Part shown: piece after piece, positions 1-9,705 of the stretch
How positions within the stretch are numbered: position 1 is the first letter of the stretch
Layout: each line of letters starts with the position of its first letter
Assembly (NCBI GenBank): GCA_011316305.1
Contig: SAUG01000210.1
Location: forward strand, 1 to 26,879
Direction: 5' to 3'
Length of the DNA stretch: 26,879 bases
Source: Rusavskia elegans
Lineage: Eukaryota > Ascomycota > Lecanoromycetes > Teloschistales > Teloschistaceae
Position numbers and translations under genes: made by a program
The notes under the pieces: generated by a model
Seen by the model: only the letters and a program-made list of their open reading frames with translations
What the model was told of the DNA's origin: nothing
Databases searched by the model: none

Positions 1-2308
1 TTTTTTTTTTTTTTTGCTTTTTGTCCTTCGACAGCTAGCTAGTGATCCTGTCTGTGTATCAAGAAAAGGGGCGTTTTGAGCCAGTAGGGGATCCGTGTCG
101 AGCCAAAATCTATTGCCAATTGAAGGTGCTGATGCATTCTTTGAGAGAGAGGTCCATCGTCTGCTAGAATGCGTGCCGTCTCCATCTGCCCTATGAGACT
201 TATTATGCCATGTTATGTCAAATCTGACTGACAGGGCCAAGAGACGACGACACTAGCAGACAACGAGATAGCAAGTAACAACTGCTGCCACTAGCTTTCC
301 ATCTCCACTATAGCATTCGTACTGTTGGTTAAGAGCAACATGGGATGTAATTGACTTTGATGAGATTGGTGGCGTCGTAAGAGGCGTCAAATTAATGGCG
401 ATTCATGTATCGACTCGATTTTTTCCCCCAACACTAGCGCACCTTTCAGTTTGATTACAACTGTGAATATCATCTTTACGATATTGCTGGTATCCTCACG
501 TCGGATGAAACTTTCTTTATAGTGGAAAGTGGTGACGGAATCCGATTGGCAAAAATAGGGGTTCGTTCACGTACCCCTGAACTCTCGCCTGGCCTCGACT
601 GTTGAATCTTTGTGGGCTATCACAGAAGAACACCGACCGTTGCAGCTTCGATATTCGAAGATGAACCAATATTATGTCTGTCTCGCGCTCAAAGAGTATC
701 GCACAATAACTGAACGCAGTCAAAGGCCGTCTCCGTACCATCCTCCACGTCGACTTGTACGAGCCGAACGATAAACTACTCAAACCTGAATGCACATGAG
801 AAAAAGGCGCCGTGGGACACGAGAAAGATCGGACGGTTGGCGGAGCCTGGCCGCTTGAACGAGTCGCACGAGATCTCAATGTACGGTCACATGGCCAATT
901 CTTATACAAGCTACCATCCAGTACGGTTTCAGAGCTTTCGAAGCCTCGTTCTTCGAGGTCCACCAGACTGAAGAGGCCGCGAGAATATATCGACAAACGG
1001 GGTGGCTTGGGTGTAAACAGTTTTGCCCCCTGCTTTCAACATTGGAACGCTCATAAGCCCGAATTGAGGGCTTTCGAAGATCCTCCACCCATCTACTGGG
1101 CATCTGATATATTTTTCGAGCTCGCACGTGCTAATTTGGATGTTGGGTTTGCTCGTCTCAGGAAGCCGCCATGACCAGCATTGTGACAAATAAAGGCAGT
1201 GCTGAGAAGTGGCGTTACCTTGTGGTTTTCTTCTCGGGGTATAGCTTGAAACATTCAAATGGCCAGCAGCGGTTCAAATGAGATCCAGATACAGAATATA
1301 GACTGACCTAAACTCAAACCCTCCACCAAACTCATAGAAGTCGTTGTAGTCGTGAGGCGGTATTCCCAAGTATCATGGACACGGAGATATTGCCTCCATT
1401 GTATACAGGAACAGGCAGAGGAGGCGCTTTCTGAATGTCACGACGTTTGCGTTCCAGAATCAGGATTTCACAGTCCGAAAAACGCCTTTTCCAGAGAGAA
1501 CTATTGTAGCTGGGTCTTGCGTCAGTCCGAAATGGATTACCGTCCAGCTAGACCTTCTCTGTGGAGTATGAAGAATACTGCGTTATGATGCGGTCTGCGT
1601 TGGAAAGCCTGTGCAGCGAACAAGCAATCGGGCAACCTTGCCATTTCTTCAGCTGTCACCTCTGCATCGCTCTATATGTCCACTGCCTATAAGAGCAAGA
1701 CAAGCAATTGTCCATGGCGATTGTCCATGGCTCGTTCCTTTCGTCGTTATTGTGCGGCCGATCACTCGTACAATAAAAGAGCATAACAAAAGGATCGCAA
1801 TCAGTCCTTGATGACGCTATTTCCTGAGTCTCAAGCGTTCGTATCTACCATCGAAGAACCTGCTGGTGGACTGCTAGATGCTACCTCTGTACCGTGAAGG
1901 GGGTGAATCAGAAGGATTGAGTGGATTTCCAGTAAACCTAATGATCGACCTCACGACCATAGTGAAATCGAGGTAACGAGCTGTATGGGGCCACGTCATC
2001 AAATCATCTCTTCACTCCTCAATTAATTCTTCACTGCTCAATGAATAACCATGAAGAGCGGGGTTGCCGGTCACAAGGTCACACTGCTTTGTATTTCATC
2101 ACCACCACGTAACCTCAAATACTCCAAAGCTTCTACACTTGCACTGTGTACCAGCTGGTACAACTACTCGTCTATCCTACTACCACTCTCGCCCGGACGG
2201 TACCAAACTCTCCAGCCTCTTTTCTATCCTGTTCGGCCACAGTTGGACTGGACCGTACCCATTTCTTCAGAACAGAAGCTGACGTGTCGGTGACAATCAA
2301 TCAAACAA
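1..2308. other. Gene-poor contig start
   Basis: This stretch begins with a 15-base T homopolymer, which suggests a contig edge. Open frames occur on both strands, the longest being 160 codons on the minus strand and 120 on the plus strand. They overlap each other, lack splice-site support, and show no family resemblance I recognise. The 120-codon plus frame starts at GTG rather than ATG. A short tandem duplication of a 12-bp unit ending in the NcoI-like CCATGG lies at 1707-1731 with a 13-nt period. I see no tRNA, rRNA or transposon signature. The last few hundred bases probably hold the promoter and leader of the gene at 2379. Confidence 0.55.
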
Positions 2309-2359
2309 GTACCTTTGATCTCTATCATACCCATCATAGCAATAGCTAACCCAGTGCAG
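2309..2359 (+). other. Possible 5'-UTR intron
   Basis: A GTACCT donor at 2309, a GCTAAC branch site near 2345 and a GTGCAG acceptor ending at 2359 form a 51-nt canonical fungal intron. It ends 19 nt before the ATG at 2379. No upstream frame joins the downstream coding frame across it, so it would lie in the leader and not the coding region. This is inference from motifs only. Confidence 0.35.
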
Positions 2360-2378
2360 AAACATTCATTCGACAACG

Positions 2379-3113
2379 ATGTCCCTCATCAAGCTACCCC
2401 GCGAGATACGGTCACAAATCTACTCTGAGCTTCTACCCCAACATGTCGAACTATTCTACAGTCCTGATGGACTGTTCGAAATCCCCAATGATGACATCAG
2501 GAGTCTGGCGCAAGTTTGCCATCACATATACGAAGAGATACGCAACGAAGTCCTACCCAAACTCTATTCGATAGCATTGGTCTGTGTCACTGCGCCCGGA
2601 CCGTCTTGGCATCCGGCGACATATGAGCAGTATCTGGCCCAGCTCGAATTATTGGACCCTACGAAATGTTCCTTCATCACCCACCTCATCATTCAAGACA
2701 ATTTGGAGATCAAAAAGATTGGGAAAGACGCTGGTAACATTACCAGCTCAAACGGCTCTCTGGATTGCCCCAAAGTCTTGGGAAGAATGTGTCAAGTGTG
2801 TCGGAAGTTCCCCAGTTTCTGTGACTCCGTGGTCGTGGCTGAGCATCACGGAAGATGGGCGTTCCGTTACAGGGGAGAATTTGAGTGGGAACTTACGGAC
2901 CTCACGGGGATTGGGAAAGCGCTTCTCGAAATCGATCACGGCAACAATGTCAAGCCGGAGCGAATGAGAGGTTTAGGGTTGGAGGGTATCAAACTTTTGA
3001 TGCGAGCATACCAGGTTGGGAGGGATCGCATTCGGGTCCGAGAAGCGGTCCGTCGGGTATCAAGGAAGTATAATGCACCCCAAGGAAGCTCGACTGAAAT
3101 TAAATGGGTGTGA
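2379..3113 (+). CDS. F-box/2EXR-like protein, 244 aa
   Basis: This is a single-exon protein whose first 18 residues carry the LPREIRSQIYSELL pattern (residues 6-19). That pattern opens many small fungal F-box-like or 2EXR proteins, and it is followed by a helical stretch of the type 'SLAQVCHHIYEEIRNEVLP' (42-60). The middle contains four spaced cysteines (C130, C138, C141, C148) that could bind a metal or form disulfides. The C-terminal third is basic. F-box proteins usually act as substrate adaptors of SCF ubiquitin ligases, but 2EXR-like fungal proteins are mostly uncharacterised, so that role is inference. The start was chosen because the domain begins right at this ATG and a possible leader intron ends just upstream. 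A gene in the same orientation follows 466 bp downstream. Confidence 0.75.
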   Translation: MSLIKLPREIRSQIYSELLPQHVELFYSPDGLFEIPNDDIRSLAQVCHHIYEEIRNEVLPKLYSIALVCVTAPGPSWHPATYEQYLAQLELLDPTKCSFITHLIIQDNLEIKKIGKDAGNITSSNGSLDCPKVLGRMCQVCRKFPSFCDSVVVAEHHGRWAFRYRGEFEWELTDLTGIGKALLEIDHGNNVKPERMRGLGLEGIKLLMRAYQVGRDRIRVREAVRRVSRKYNAPQGSSTEIKWV

Positions 3114-3579
3114 CAGGAAGGCAAGGTTGCTGGGAAATATGGACGAGATTTCTGAGTTCTCGTCTACATGGTCGATTGTGTCATTTGATATGTAATATGG
3201 TTCCGGGCAGGATGCGACTTTGCTAGTGTTGCAAATCAATACACAGATATCCAGATCTTGTACCACGCACGTGGAATATGAGGACATCATGACATGTGAC
3301 CACGCCAACCACTAGCGCGTTTCCGCGTAAAAACACTTTTCACATATTGCTCTTTTTCTTTCCCCCTTCAACTTGGTCTGAATACTCGAGAGCAACCTCT
3401 GCTACAATTTCACCATATTTCTAAATCCAAGAGTAGGACTCATTTTCCTGTGTACGCCCTTCAGCGGAGTACCATACGCGGGGCTTGCTCCGTTCGCACG
3501 TTCGCCTTTTACGGGCAGGGTGCTCCTTTTTGAGAGAAATCTCGACCGTCGGTTCCCTACGGGGAACAGCGGATATATA

Positions 3580-4983
3580 ATGCCAACCTCTTCTGAATCG
3601 ATGAATCAACTCGGAGTTTGCTCCGAACAACGCAGCCGTTCCCAGGATGACGGCGAGGTCAATAGGTCCGACTTGGTTGAAAATAATCCAGTGACATCTA
3701 TGGGAACCGTTGCCGAGGATAATCCACAGGGTACCAGCGAATTTTTGGAAGAGGCTACCAACAATACCCAATTTCAGGACAGCATGGACGTATCCCAAGA
3801 CAGCTTACCTGCTGAAACTGGCATGAACACGGCGACTTCGCAGAGTGACGTGACCGACCCACTTGCAGTGCCACCAACAAATTCAGCATCGCCATCAACT
3901 TCAACCAAGCCCGAAGTCCCTGCCGGAGGTTCGATAGCGGGTTTAAGGAGGAAGCTCAAGTGGTTTAAAGACAGACGCGTCGCAGCACAAGCCATGGCTC
4001 CTGTTGAATCGGGGGCGGCCAAGTCTGTCGACCCAACCCCACCAATCGAGAACTCAAGCTGTACCCCATCATCCAGACAGAGAACAAATTCACGATCCGC
4101 ACTAGGTGAAAGTGAGATTCTGGGGGAAGGTGAGATACCAGGAGCCCAACAGATGATCCGAAGGGAGACGGATCTGGCAAGTTCTTACGACAATTTACGA
4201 TTCAGGAGGGGCTTGGTTTCACAGACTGATGTTCCCCTGGCGTCTCCAGCGACATTGACAACCCCAGCAATGCCATCAAGCTCTGACAAGCCTAGATCCC
4301 CTCCCCTACCTAGTATGCCTGCTTCAAAGAGGAAGTTCGAGACCTTCGCAGTAGCAAAAGCCAATGACTCGCCCAAGGCCGATAAACGCAAGAAGCAACA
4401 GTTCGCTCCTCCTACTCCATGTATACTTGGCTTCATTCATGGTACCGAGGAACCATGCATGGTAGGTTCCACCGTAAATGATATCCCTGACTGGCAGGTT
4501 GTGCTCAAAGTCAAAGCTGACCGCCCAGCTGGTTTGACACTGCTTATTCGACAAGCTAAGGTTCCAAGGCGAGTGCCGATAGATCACAACCGTAACGAGC
4601 ACCTCGAATTCTCTCTCCATTGGCCTGCACCAGACTCTAACAGAGAGAAGAACGCCCTGATACACTCGCTCAAATCGTACACATTTGATGACTGGTACCA
4701 ACAAGCCACCCCAACTGTACGATATCTACCGGTCCTCCAGAAGATCGGAACGGAGACAAAGAGTCCATCCCTTACCGTCATCGAGTGCCTGATAGGCGCG
4801 CTTCCCTCTTTCAATAACTTTTCGGATCTGGAGAGCTGGCAACGCCTACCTGTTAATGTCAGAAATCAGCTTGAGAAAGCGAGGGCTGGGCTCGATATCA
4901 TAACCTTCGTCATTGATGCCAATAAGTCCGTGGTAGCTAGCAACCTCAAATCGCTGAAAGAACTTGTTGAAGATGTGGCATAA
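3580..4983 (+). CDS. Unknown nuclear-type protein, 467 aa
   Basis: I do not recognise this protein. The first ATG of the open frame is at 3580; the frame is open about 60 nt further upstream, but only from a GTG. Residues 1-240 are Ser/Thr/Pro/Asn-rich and probably disordered. Basic clusters follow at about 249 (SKRK) and 266-272 (KADKRKK), which would suit nuclear import. Residues 275-467 look folded: they are rich in aromatic and aliphatic residues, contain a Trp-rich FSLHWPAP segment, and end in an amphipathic helix. This ordered C-terminal region may be a lineage-restricted domain. No intron is needed. The coding call rests on a long single ATG frame with a sensible disorder-to-order layout, not on homology. 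Confidence 0.7.
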   Translation: MPTSSESMNQLGVCSEQRSRSQDDGEVNRSDLVENNPVTSMGTVAEDNPQGTSEFLEEATNNTQFQDSMDVSQDSLPAETGMNTATSQSDVTDPLAVPPTNSASPSTSTKPEVPAGGSIAGLRRKLKWFKDRRVAAQAMAPVESGAAKSVDPTPPIENSSCTPSSRQRTNSRSALGESEILGEGEIPGAQQMIRRETDLASSYDNLRFRRGLVSQTDVPLASPATLTTPAMPSSSDKPRSPPLPSMPASKRKFETFAVAKANDSPKADKRKKQQFAPPTPCILGFIHGTEEPCMVGSTVNDIPDWQVVLKVKADRPAGLTLLIRQAKVPRRVPIDHNRNEHLEFSLHWPAPDSNREKNALIHSLKSYTFDDWYQQATPTVRYLPVLQKIGTETKSPSLTVIECLIGALPSFNNFSDLESWQRLPVNVRNQLEKARAGLDIITFVIDANKSVVASNLKSLKELVEDVA

Positions 4984-5958
4984 CTCAAGGCATGCAAGCG
5001 AGCTAAGTGATTACTATCACTTGACTATTCACCAGACGCTGATGAGTTTCCAGAGATATCCACTCTTCCTCTTGCGTACCCACGCCGCAGCTACCACCAA
5101 TTCAAGGAGCCAGGGACATCATGCTGAAAGGGCGAGATAATATGTATAGAAGAGCCGATATGGACGTCAGGGCAAGATTGATGGCGTTGGGTCAGGAATG
5201 GCCGAAGTACGGAGCAGATGCAAAGAGGTGAATGTTGGGTATGTGGAGTTGGACCAAGGTAGAGAGGGAACCATGCAGGTGGCGGGTGGTACCTGATCCT
5301 CATTGTGCAAAGAAGCAACATTGTTGTAGGCGCACGACAGTTGGAACTTCGATGTGGAGTATCGTTTGAACGATTACTTGGTGTTATCGAATAATAGCCA
5401 GAAACCGTACTCTAACCCCTTCCTTTTCCATCAAGAATGTCTCTGCTACCAGTATCCGGCCAGAAAAGCGCCCATTGACAATAACCAATCCCTGTCTTGA
5501 CCGATACCGCTATAACACTCGCTTTGCGGTCGTCTTCTAGCGTGTTGGCACTACCATTCGATATTCTCCCTCGCCAGAGTAGCTTGGATTTACACGTCTA
5601 TACCCTACGTCTTCACGATCCATAGGACGAGCTCCTTTATCGAGGTAACGACTGTCGTAGCCTGCTATTGTGATCGGTCTGACGAGTCTGGTAGTGTAAA
5701 GGGAACACGTATCTTAGCAGACGAAGGGATAGATCGGTTCAAGCTGTTCAGCTAGTTTGGCATCCTGAAAAGCAGGGCCCCTGTTTGTCGAAAACTGAGC
5801 TTATGTGTTGGGATGAAGTCGAAAAAGGGGCTCAGGGGTAACCTCAATGTAGTGAGATAGTCATAAGCCCATTTACACAGTTCAGCAGTATGAATCCACG
5901 GTATTGCTTATTTTCCACCAATATATATTTTGCTTTAAACCATATTTTCCTAATACTA
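4984..5958. other. Intergenic, nothing recognised
   Basis: This is the spacer between the unknown protein and the tRNA. Only short overlapping frames occur (the longest is 76 codons, minus strand), without splice or family support. The last 70 bases are AT-rich, as is common just upstream of Pol III genes. Confidence 0.6.
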
Positions 5959-6132
5959 GCCCAGGTGGTGCAGTGGTTTAGCGCATCAGAGCAAGAACTG
6001 GCAGTCGGGTTGCCCCCCCTCATGCTTCGCGGGCGGCTGTGTACCCCGTGACACGAGATTCAGGTCCTCTTCGGAGGATGGCTGCCAGCCTCGCAAATCT
6101 GAAGGTCCCCGGTTCGAATCCGGGTCTGGGCT
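5959..6132 (+). tRNA. Interrupted tRNA, probably Cys (GCA)
   Basis: A full tRNA body can be folded by hand. The acceptor strand GCCCAGG (5959-5965) pairs with TCTGGGC (6125-6131), with one G:U. The D stem GTGC (5968-5971) pairs with GCGC (5981-5984). The anticodon stem TCAGA (5986-5990) pairs with TCTGA (6098-6102). The T stem CCCGG (6108-6112) pairs with CCGGG (6120-6124) around TTCGAAT. Box A (TGGTGCAGTGG, 5966-5976) and box B (GGTTCGAATCC, 6111-6121) fit the Pol III consensus. The discriminator base is T (6132), which is the hallmark of eukaryotic tRNA-Cys, and GCAAA precedes the 3' anticodon strand (6093-6097). Between the two anticodon strands lie 107 nt instead of 7, so an insert of about 100 nt is present. 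No way of joining I tried gives U33, so anticodon and splice points are uncertain. It may be an odd intron-bearing tRNA or a degenerate copy. Confidence 0.75.
5998..6088 (+). ncRNA. Structured insert in tRNA anticodon loop
   Basis: The insert is closed by CTGGCAG (5998-6004) pairing with CTGCCAG (6082-6088). Pairing extends three more steps with G:U and C:G, making a stem of about 10 bp. Inside is a hairpin TCCTC/GAGGA (6065-6069/6074-6078) capped by a C(UUCG)G tetraloop, a very stable motif. There is also a possible GTGT/ACAC hairpin. Fungal tRNA introns are usually much shorter, so this long folded insert is notable. It is a probable intron, but splice points are not proven. Confidence 0.5.
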
Positions 6133-6160
6133 TTCTTTTTTTCTTTTTTTTTCTCTTTTT
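6132..6160 (+). terminator. Pol III T-run terminator
   Basis: Directly after the tRNA 3' end are T-runs of 7 (6136-6142), 9 (6144-6152) and 5 (6156-6160) separated by single C residues. Runs of four or more T on the non-template strand terminate RNA polymerase III. Their position immediately downstream supports an active tRNA transcription unit. Confidence 0.75.
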
Positions 6161-6982
6161 GTTTGGCATATCTTGCTCTTTCCAATGGAAAGCATCTGAC
6201 ACTGCTGCTGGATGAACGCCTGTCGATCATGAACGAAGCGCATGTACAACATAGAAAATCCCATCTGGATTGACAGAAAGGCGTGGCCACATCGATACAT
6301 CGAATGGAAGACAACGACGTACCTTAATCGCTTCATGCGTATGACAGGCGCAATCAACACTCATCCGACGCCCCGCAACCCCATCTCAGCCATCATACTT
6401 CACCCACCTACAGCCACTATGCAACAAGACCTGCTCATAGGGGAGAGGAACTAACATCAGCCGGGCAAGATACCTCCGTCCGACCTAGTGATCGGCCAGA
6501 AGCATGTCCGAAAGGTTTTGCATCAGCAATTGTATGGTTCGGACGCCGAAAGAGAAGGAGCTGACTTATCGTGATATGAAAATCATTCGTGGCAACGTTG
6601 ATTCGCTATGTAAAGGACAAGACTAATATTACATGACAGCGTGTCGCCCCTATACACAACTGAATATAGAAGAGCGCCAGCGCATCTCCCAAGAGCAAAA
6701 TGCCGTGAGACCCAAGCTGATATGGTACAACAAGGAGAATGTTCATTAATACAAAGGGTGGCCGTGAGGCCGGAAGTATACAATCGCTGCGTTAAAGATC
6801 ACTGAACGGGGACGTGTGCAGTATTCGTCGGCGATCAAGGGCCGGGTACTGTTACATGGGCATGGGAGATGGTCATAGGGGGTAGACAAGTCAATGGAGC
6901 TTGTAGGACATATCTGGAGATGCCTGTTGTACAGTTGTAGGTGTCTCGTCGACCCGATGTTGTCAATCGCAGACGCTATTGA
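6161..6982. other. Intergenic, 3' side of Zn2Cys6 gene
   Basis: I see no gene here. Short frames (up to about 86 codons) are scattered on both strands without support. The right-hand part will include the 3' untranslated region of the minus-strand regulator that ends at 6983. Confidence 0.55.
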
Positions 6983-9705
6983 CTATAGTGCTGCGGGTAG
7001 AGCCTTGTCATGCTGTAAGCGTAGTTTCTCGAAGACTTCTGTAATCTTCTTGACTGATACACCAGCTGATCGTCGAAACAGGCGGCTACGTGGCCAGGAG
7101 GTTGGTCTAGTCGTGGTTGAGGGCTTGTCGGCGTCTGCGAGGTATGTCGCCTGATTACCGATACTCTCGGTAGGTCCACTGGCGCCAAACTGATTTGTCG
7201 AAGCGCGGGAATCTGTGTGCATATCAAGACACAACGCATGCTCGCTTGTGCGGGCCTTCTTCGCGGCAGGTAGGAAGGAAAAGCGTTTGCGCTTCTTGTC
7301 GGCTGTATATGTTGGCGCGTCACTTCTGATATCTTGGTCGTACATCGATTCTTCCATCAAGATATCCTCTGAATGCGAGCATCCATTTCCAGATGCCACA
7401 TCTACTGAGCCGGGAATTGGCCGCTTCGATGACGATGTCGTCGGCAGCTGGTGCTCTAGCTTCGGTTCTATTTCCGGTTCGACCAGCGTCATGTCTCCAG
7501 GACTGCCAGAGTTCTGGTTGTCGCCGACCTGATATGTTGACATCTCATCGAACAAGTTCTTTACGTCCAAATGAGCCGGAGGCTGGGCAGGACCTAGGAG
7601 ATTCTGATCGTAATAAATTTCCTCCTCGATTTTGCGGACCTTCTGCTGCTGCTCTTCAAGCAGTCGCTTCTCTTGCTCGAGGTGTGCCTGCTGTTGTAGT
7701 ATCCTCGCTTCGGTTTGCAGCCGCACAGCATGTTCAACGATAGGATCCGGGGATGATTCCAGATCCGCCGGTCGGTTTGAGGTGACAGGAGACTTGACAG
7801 GTGAATTTGCTGATGGGGGTGCTCTTATTGATTGGAGTGATGCAGAGTGATGGGACGCCTGATCGGCGCTGAGATTCTATCCGTCGCATCAGCATGTAAT
7901 CCACTAACCTCGAACCGATCCGAGATGCAACACTGACCTGGGAAGAGAGATATGAGTGAGGTTTCTGATGAAGGACATCGAAAAAGGTACACTCGGATAT
8001 CCTAGTGGCTCCTTAATCAGTTGTATAACTTATCTTGTTTTCTTAACGTTACTCACACACTACGTGCTGGTGCTCGATCTGCATCGACCGTGGAAACGTT
8101 AATAATTGTCATGTTCGCCAATCTGTTCTGACGGGCTGTGTTGAAATTTCTCGTATCAATGCCCTTGCCAAGGAACTCAAGTTGCGAAATGAGTAATCGA
8201 TGGTCTGAAGCCAGATTCCACATTGGGAACGCCTTCATATACGCATTAGTACGAATGAATGAAGAAGCCAAGGGTTCTGACTTACCATATCTGGGACTTC
8301 TCGTTGAGCATGACTGTATGTCTCGACGGACGTACAAATATGAGCTAGCGAGGTCGCCACGGCTTTCTTCTGTTGCGAAAAGCCGGGTTTGTTCCTCGAA
8401 CCAAAGGCCCACAGTCTCAAGTGTTCGAAAAATGTCTCCCAAAGTGCGACCGCTTTGTGATAAAGTTGCCGCAGAATACCGCAGGCTAATGCTTCAATAC
8501 AAGACGTGTGGTCGACATTGTATGTGATGGTGTTTTTGGTTGGCTGGGCTAATGCTTGAAGCAAGCAACATAGTTGACGGCAACAGGACTGCTCGATTCG
8601 AATCAGCATGGTGTTGGATAGAAATATGAGTCGGTACTCGCCTGTAAGATGTCGACGTAACCCTCTTCGGCGGTACGCTCGACCTTGTCGGCAGCTTGTA
8701 CAGCTTGTATATCGGCATCCAGTACCGGGTCCAATTGAGAGAGTTGGGAAAGTTGGTTGCGGTGTTCGAACAATCCTATTATATCCAAGTAATAACTACT
8801 CTTGTGTGCATCGGGAGCAGATCCGACTTCAGCGGAAGGCCAGTTGATACTCAAGGAACATGTGGAAGGTCTTTTAATGATTTCCTGGGAAGTTGCAGCA
8901 AGTCGATGAAAAAGGTAATTGTGAACAAACTCATCAAGGGACCCTATGATATCTCGGTCAGTATAGGACGTTGATTTGAACGCAAGTTACGAACCGGTGT
9001 CAAAGAGGTTCAGAGTTTGGATTGGTGCCCGGCACCATATATCATTGGAACGACAATGCTCGCAGGACTCGACATCGAGGTCGCACTGAACACCTCAGGT
9101 TAGTAGGCCTCTAGAGCACATTACGGGTCATCCACCTTTCTGTCGCTTCTGTTGTAACAAGAGATGCAAGTCCTTCTTAGTCGATCCTTCGCCCTTTTCT
9201 CACCTTTGGGGTTGTAGAAGTTGAAAGCATTGCTCAATGAAGATCCAGGACGCGAGACGCTGGGAAAGGGTGTTGCGGTGTGGCTACCAGGCGTGTACGG
9301 AGGTGTCATCGAGGGTAATGAACCCTACAACATTGTTAGTCACATCGCAGTCGGAAGAATGATCAATGTCAGGTTCTCGGCTGCGTTCTGCCCGAGTGGG
9401 TAGCGAGGTCAATAGAGCGTCCCATTCCTTACCGGCGGAGGTAGTCGCCAAGTCTCGGGTTGGGTAAGGCTGGCAGAAGGGTTTTGGGCCTGAGGAGCGA
9501 TGACACGCCGTATAGCGTCCGGGGAGATTGGGATATAAGCTTGTTGTTGATAATGGTGATCAAGCTGGTGGCTATCCTGATTGGACGGGGAAAAGACTCC
9601 ATGACCATAGGGAGCTTGTGTGGGAGAAGAACAGGTGGAGCAGTATAGACGCTGTTGAGCCTGTGGGTGTGACGAGCAGCTCTGATTTGTACATGCCCGA
9701 TACAT
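6983..9705 (-). CDS. Zn2Cys6 transcription factor, 763 aa
   Basis: Eight exons on the minus strand join in one frame: 9705-9433, 9324-9136, 9085-8995, 8943-8642, 8588-8286, 8232-8059, 8011-7938 and 7868-6983 (2292 nt). Introns are 47-108 nt with clear branch sites; the one at 8641-8589 appears to be GC-AG. Residues 132-172 form a fungal binuclear zinc cluster, with a basic lead-in (GEKRAKDRLRR) and cysteines at 144, 147, 155, 162, 165 and 172. These proteins bind DNA as transcriptional regulators in the nucleus. Residues 173-460 are the helical middle part expected of such factors. Residues 513-553 form a Gln/Glu-rich coiled coil that could dimerise. Basic patches KKRKR (660-664) and AAKKAR (670-675) suit nuclear localisation. 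The N-terminus has a second Cys set (C5, C10 and a CSTC pair near 26). The first zinc loop is one residue longer than usual. The join at exon 7 has an alternative. Confidence 0.83.

Noticed and set aside
812..1174. 120-codon plus-strand frame near the contig start
   Set aside because: It starts at GTG and overlaps minus frames of similar size. Its end looks somewhat protein-like, but there is no splice or family support.
1707..1731. 12-bp tandem duplication with 13-nt period
   Set aside because: Only two copies in a region with no gene; too small to mean anything alone.
5959..6132. SINE-type tRNA-derived retroelement
   Set aside because: The T arm, acceptor pairing and immediate T-runs show a complete tRNA gene. 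No tail, target duplication or second copy is seen in the window.
5986..6360. Minus-strand frames across the tRNA reading 'PGFEPGTFR'
   Set aside because: This peptide is a well-known artefact of translating the tRNA T-arm in reverse; the region is a tRNA gene.
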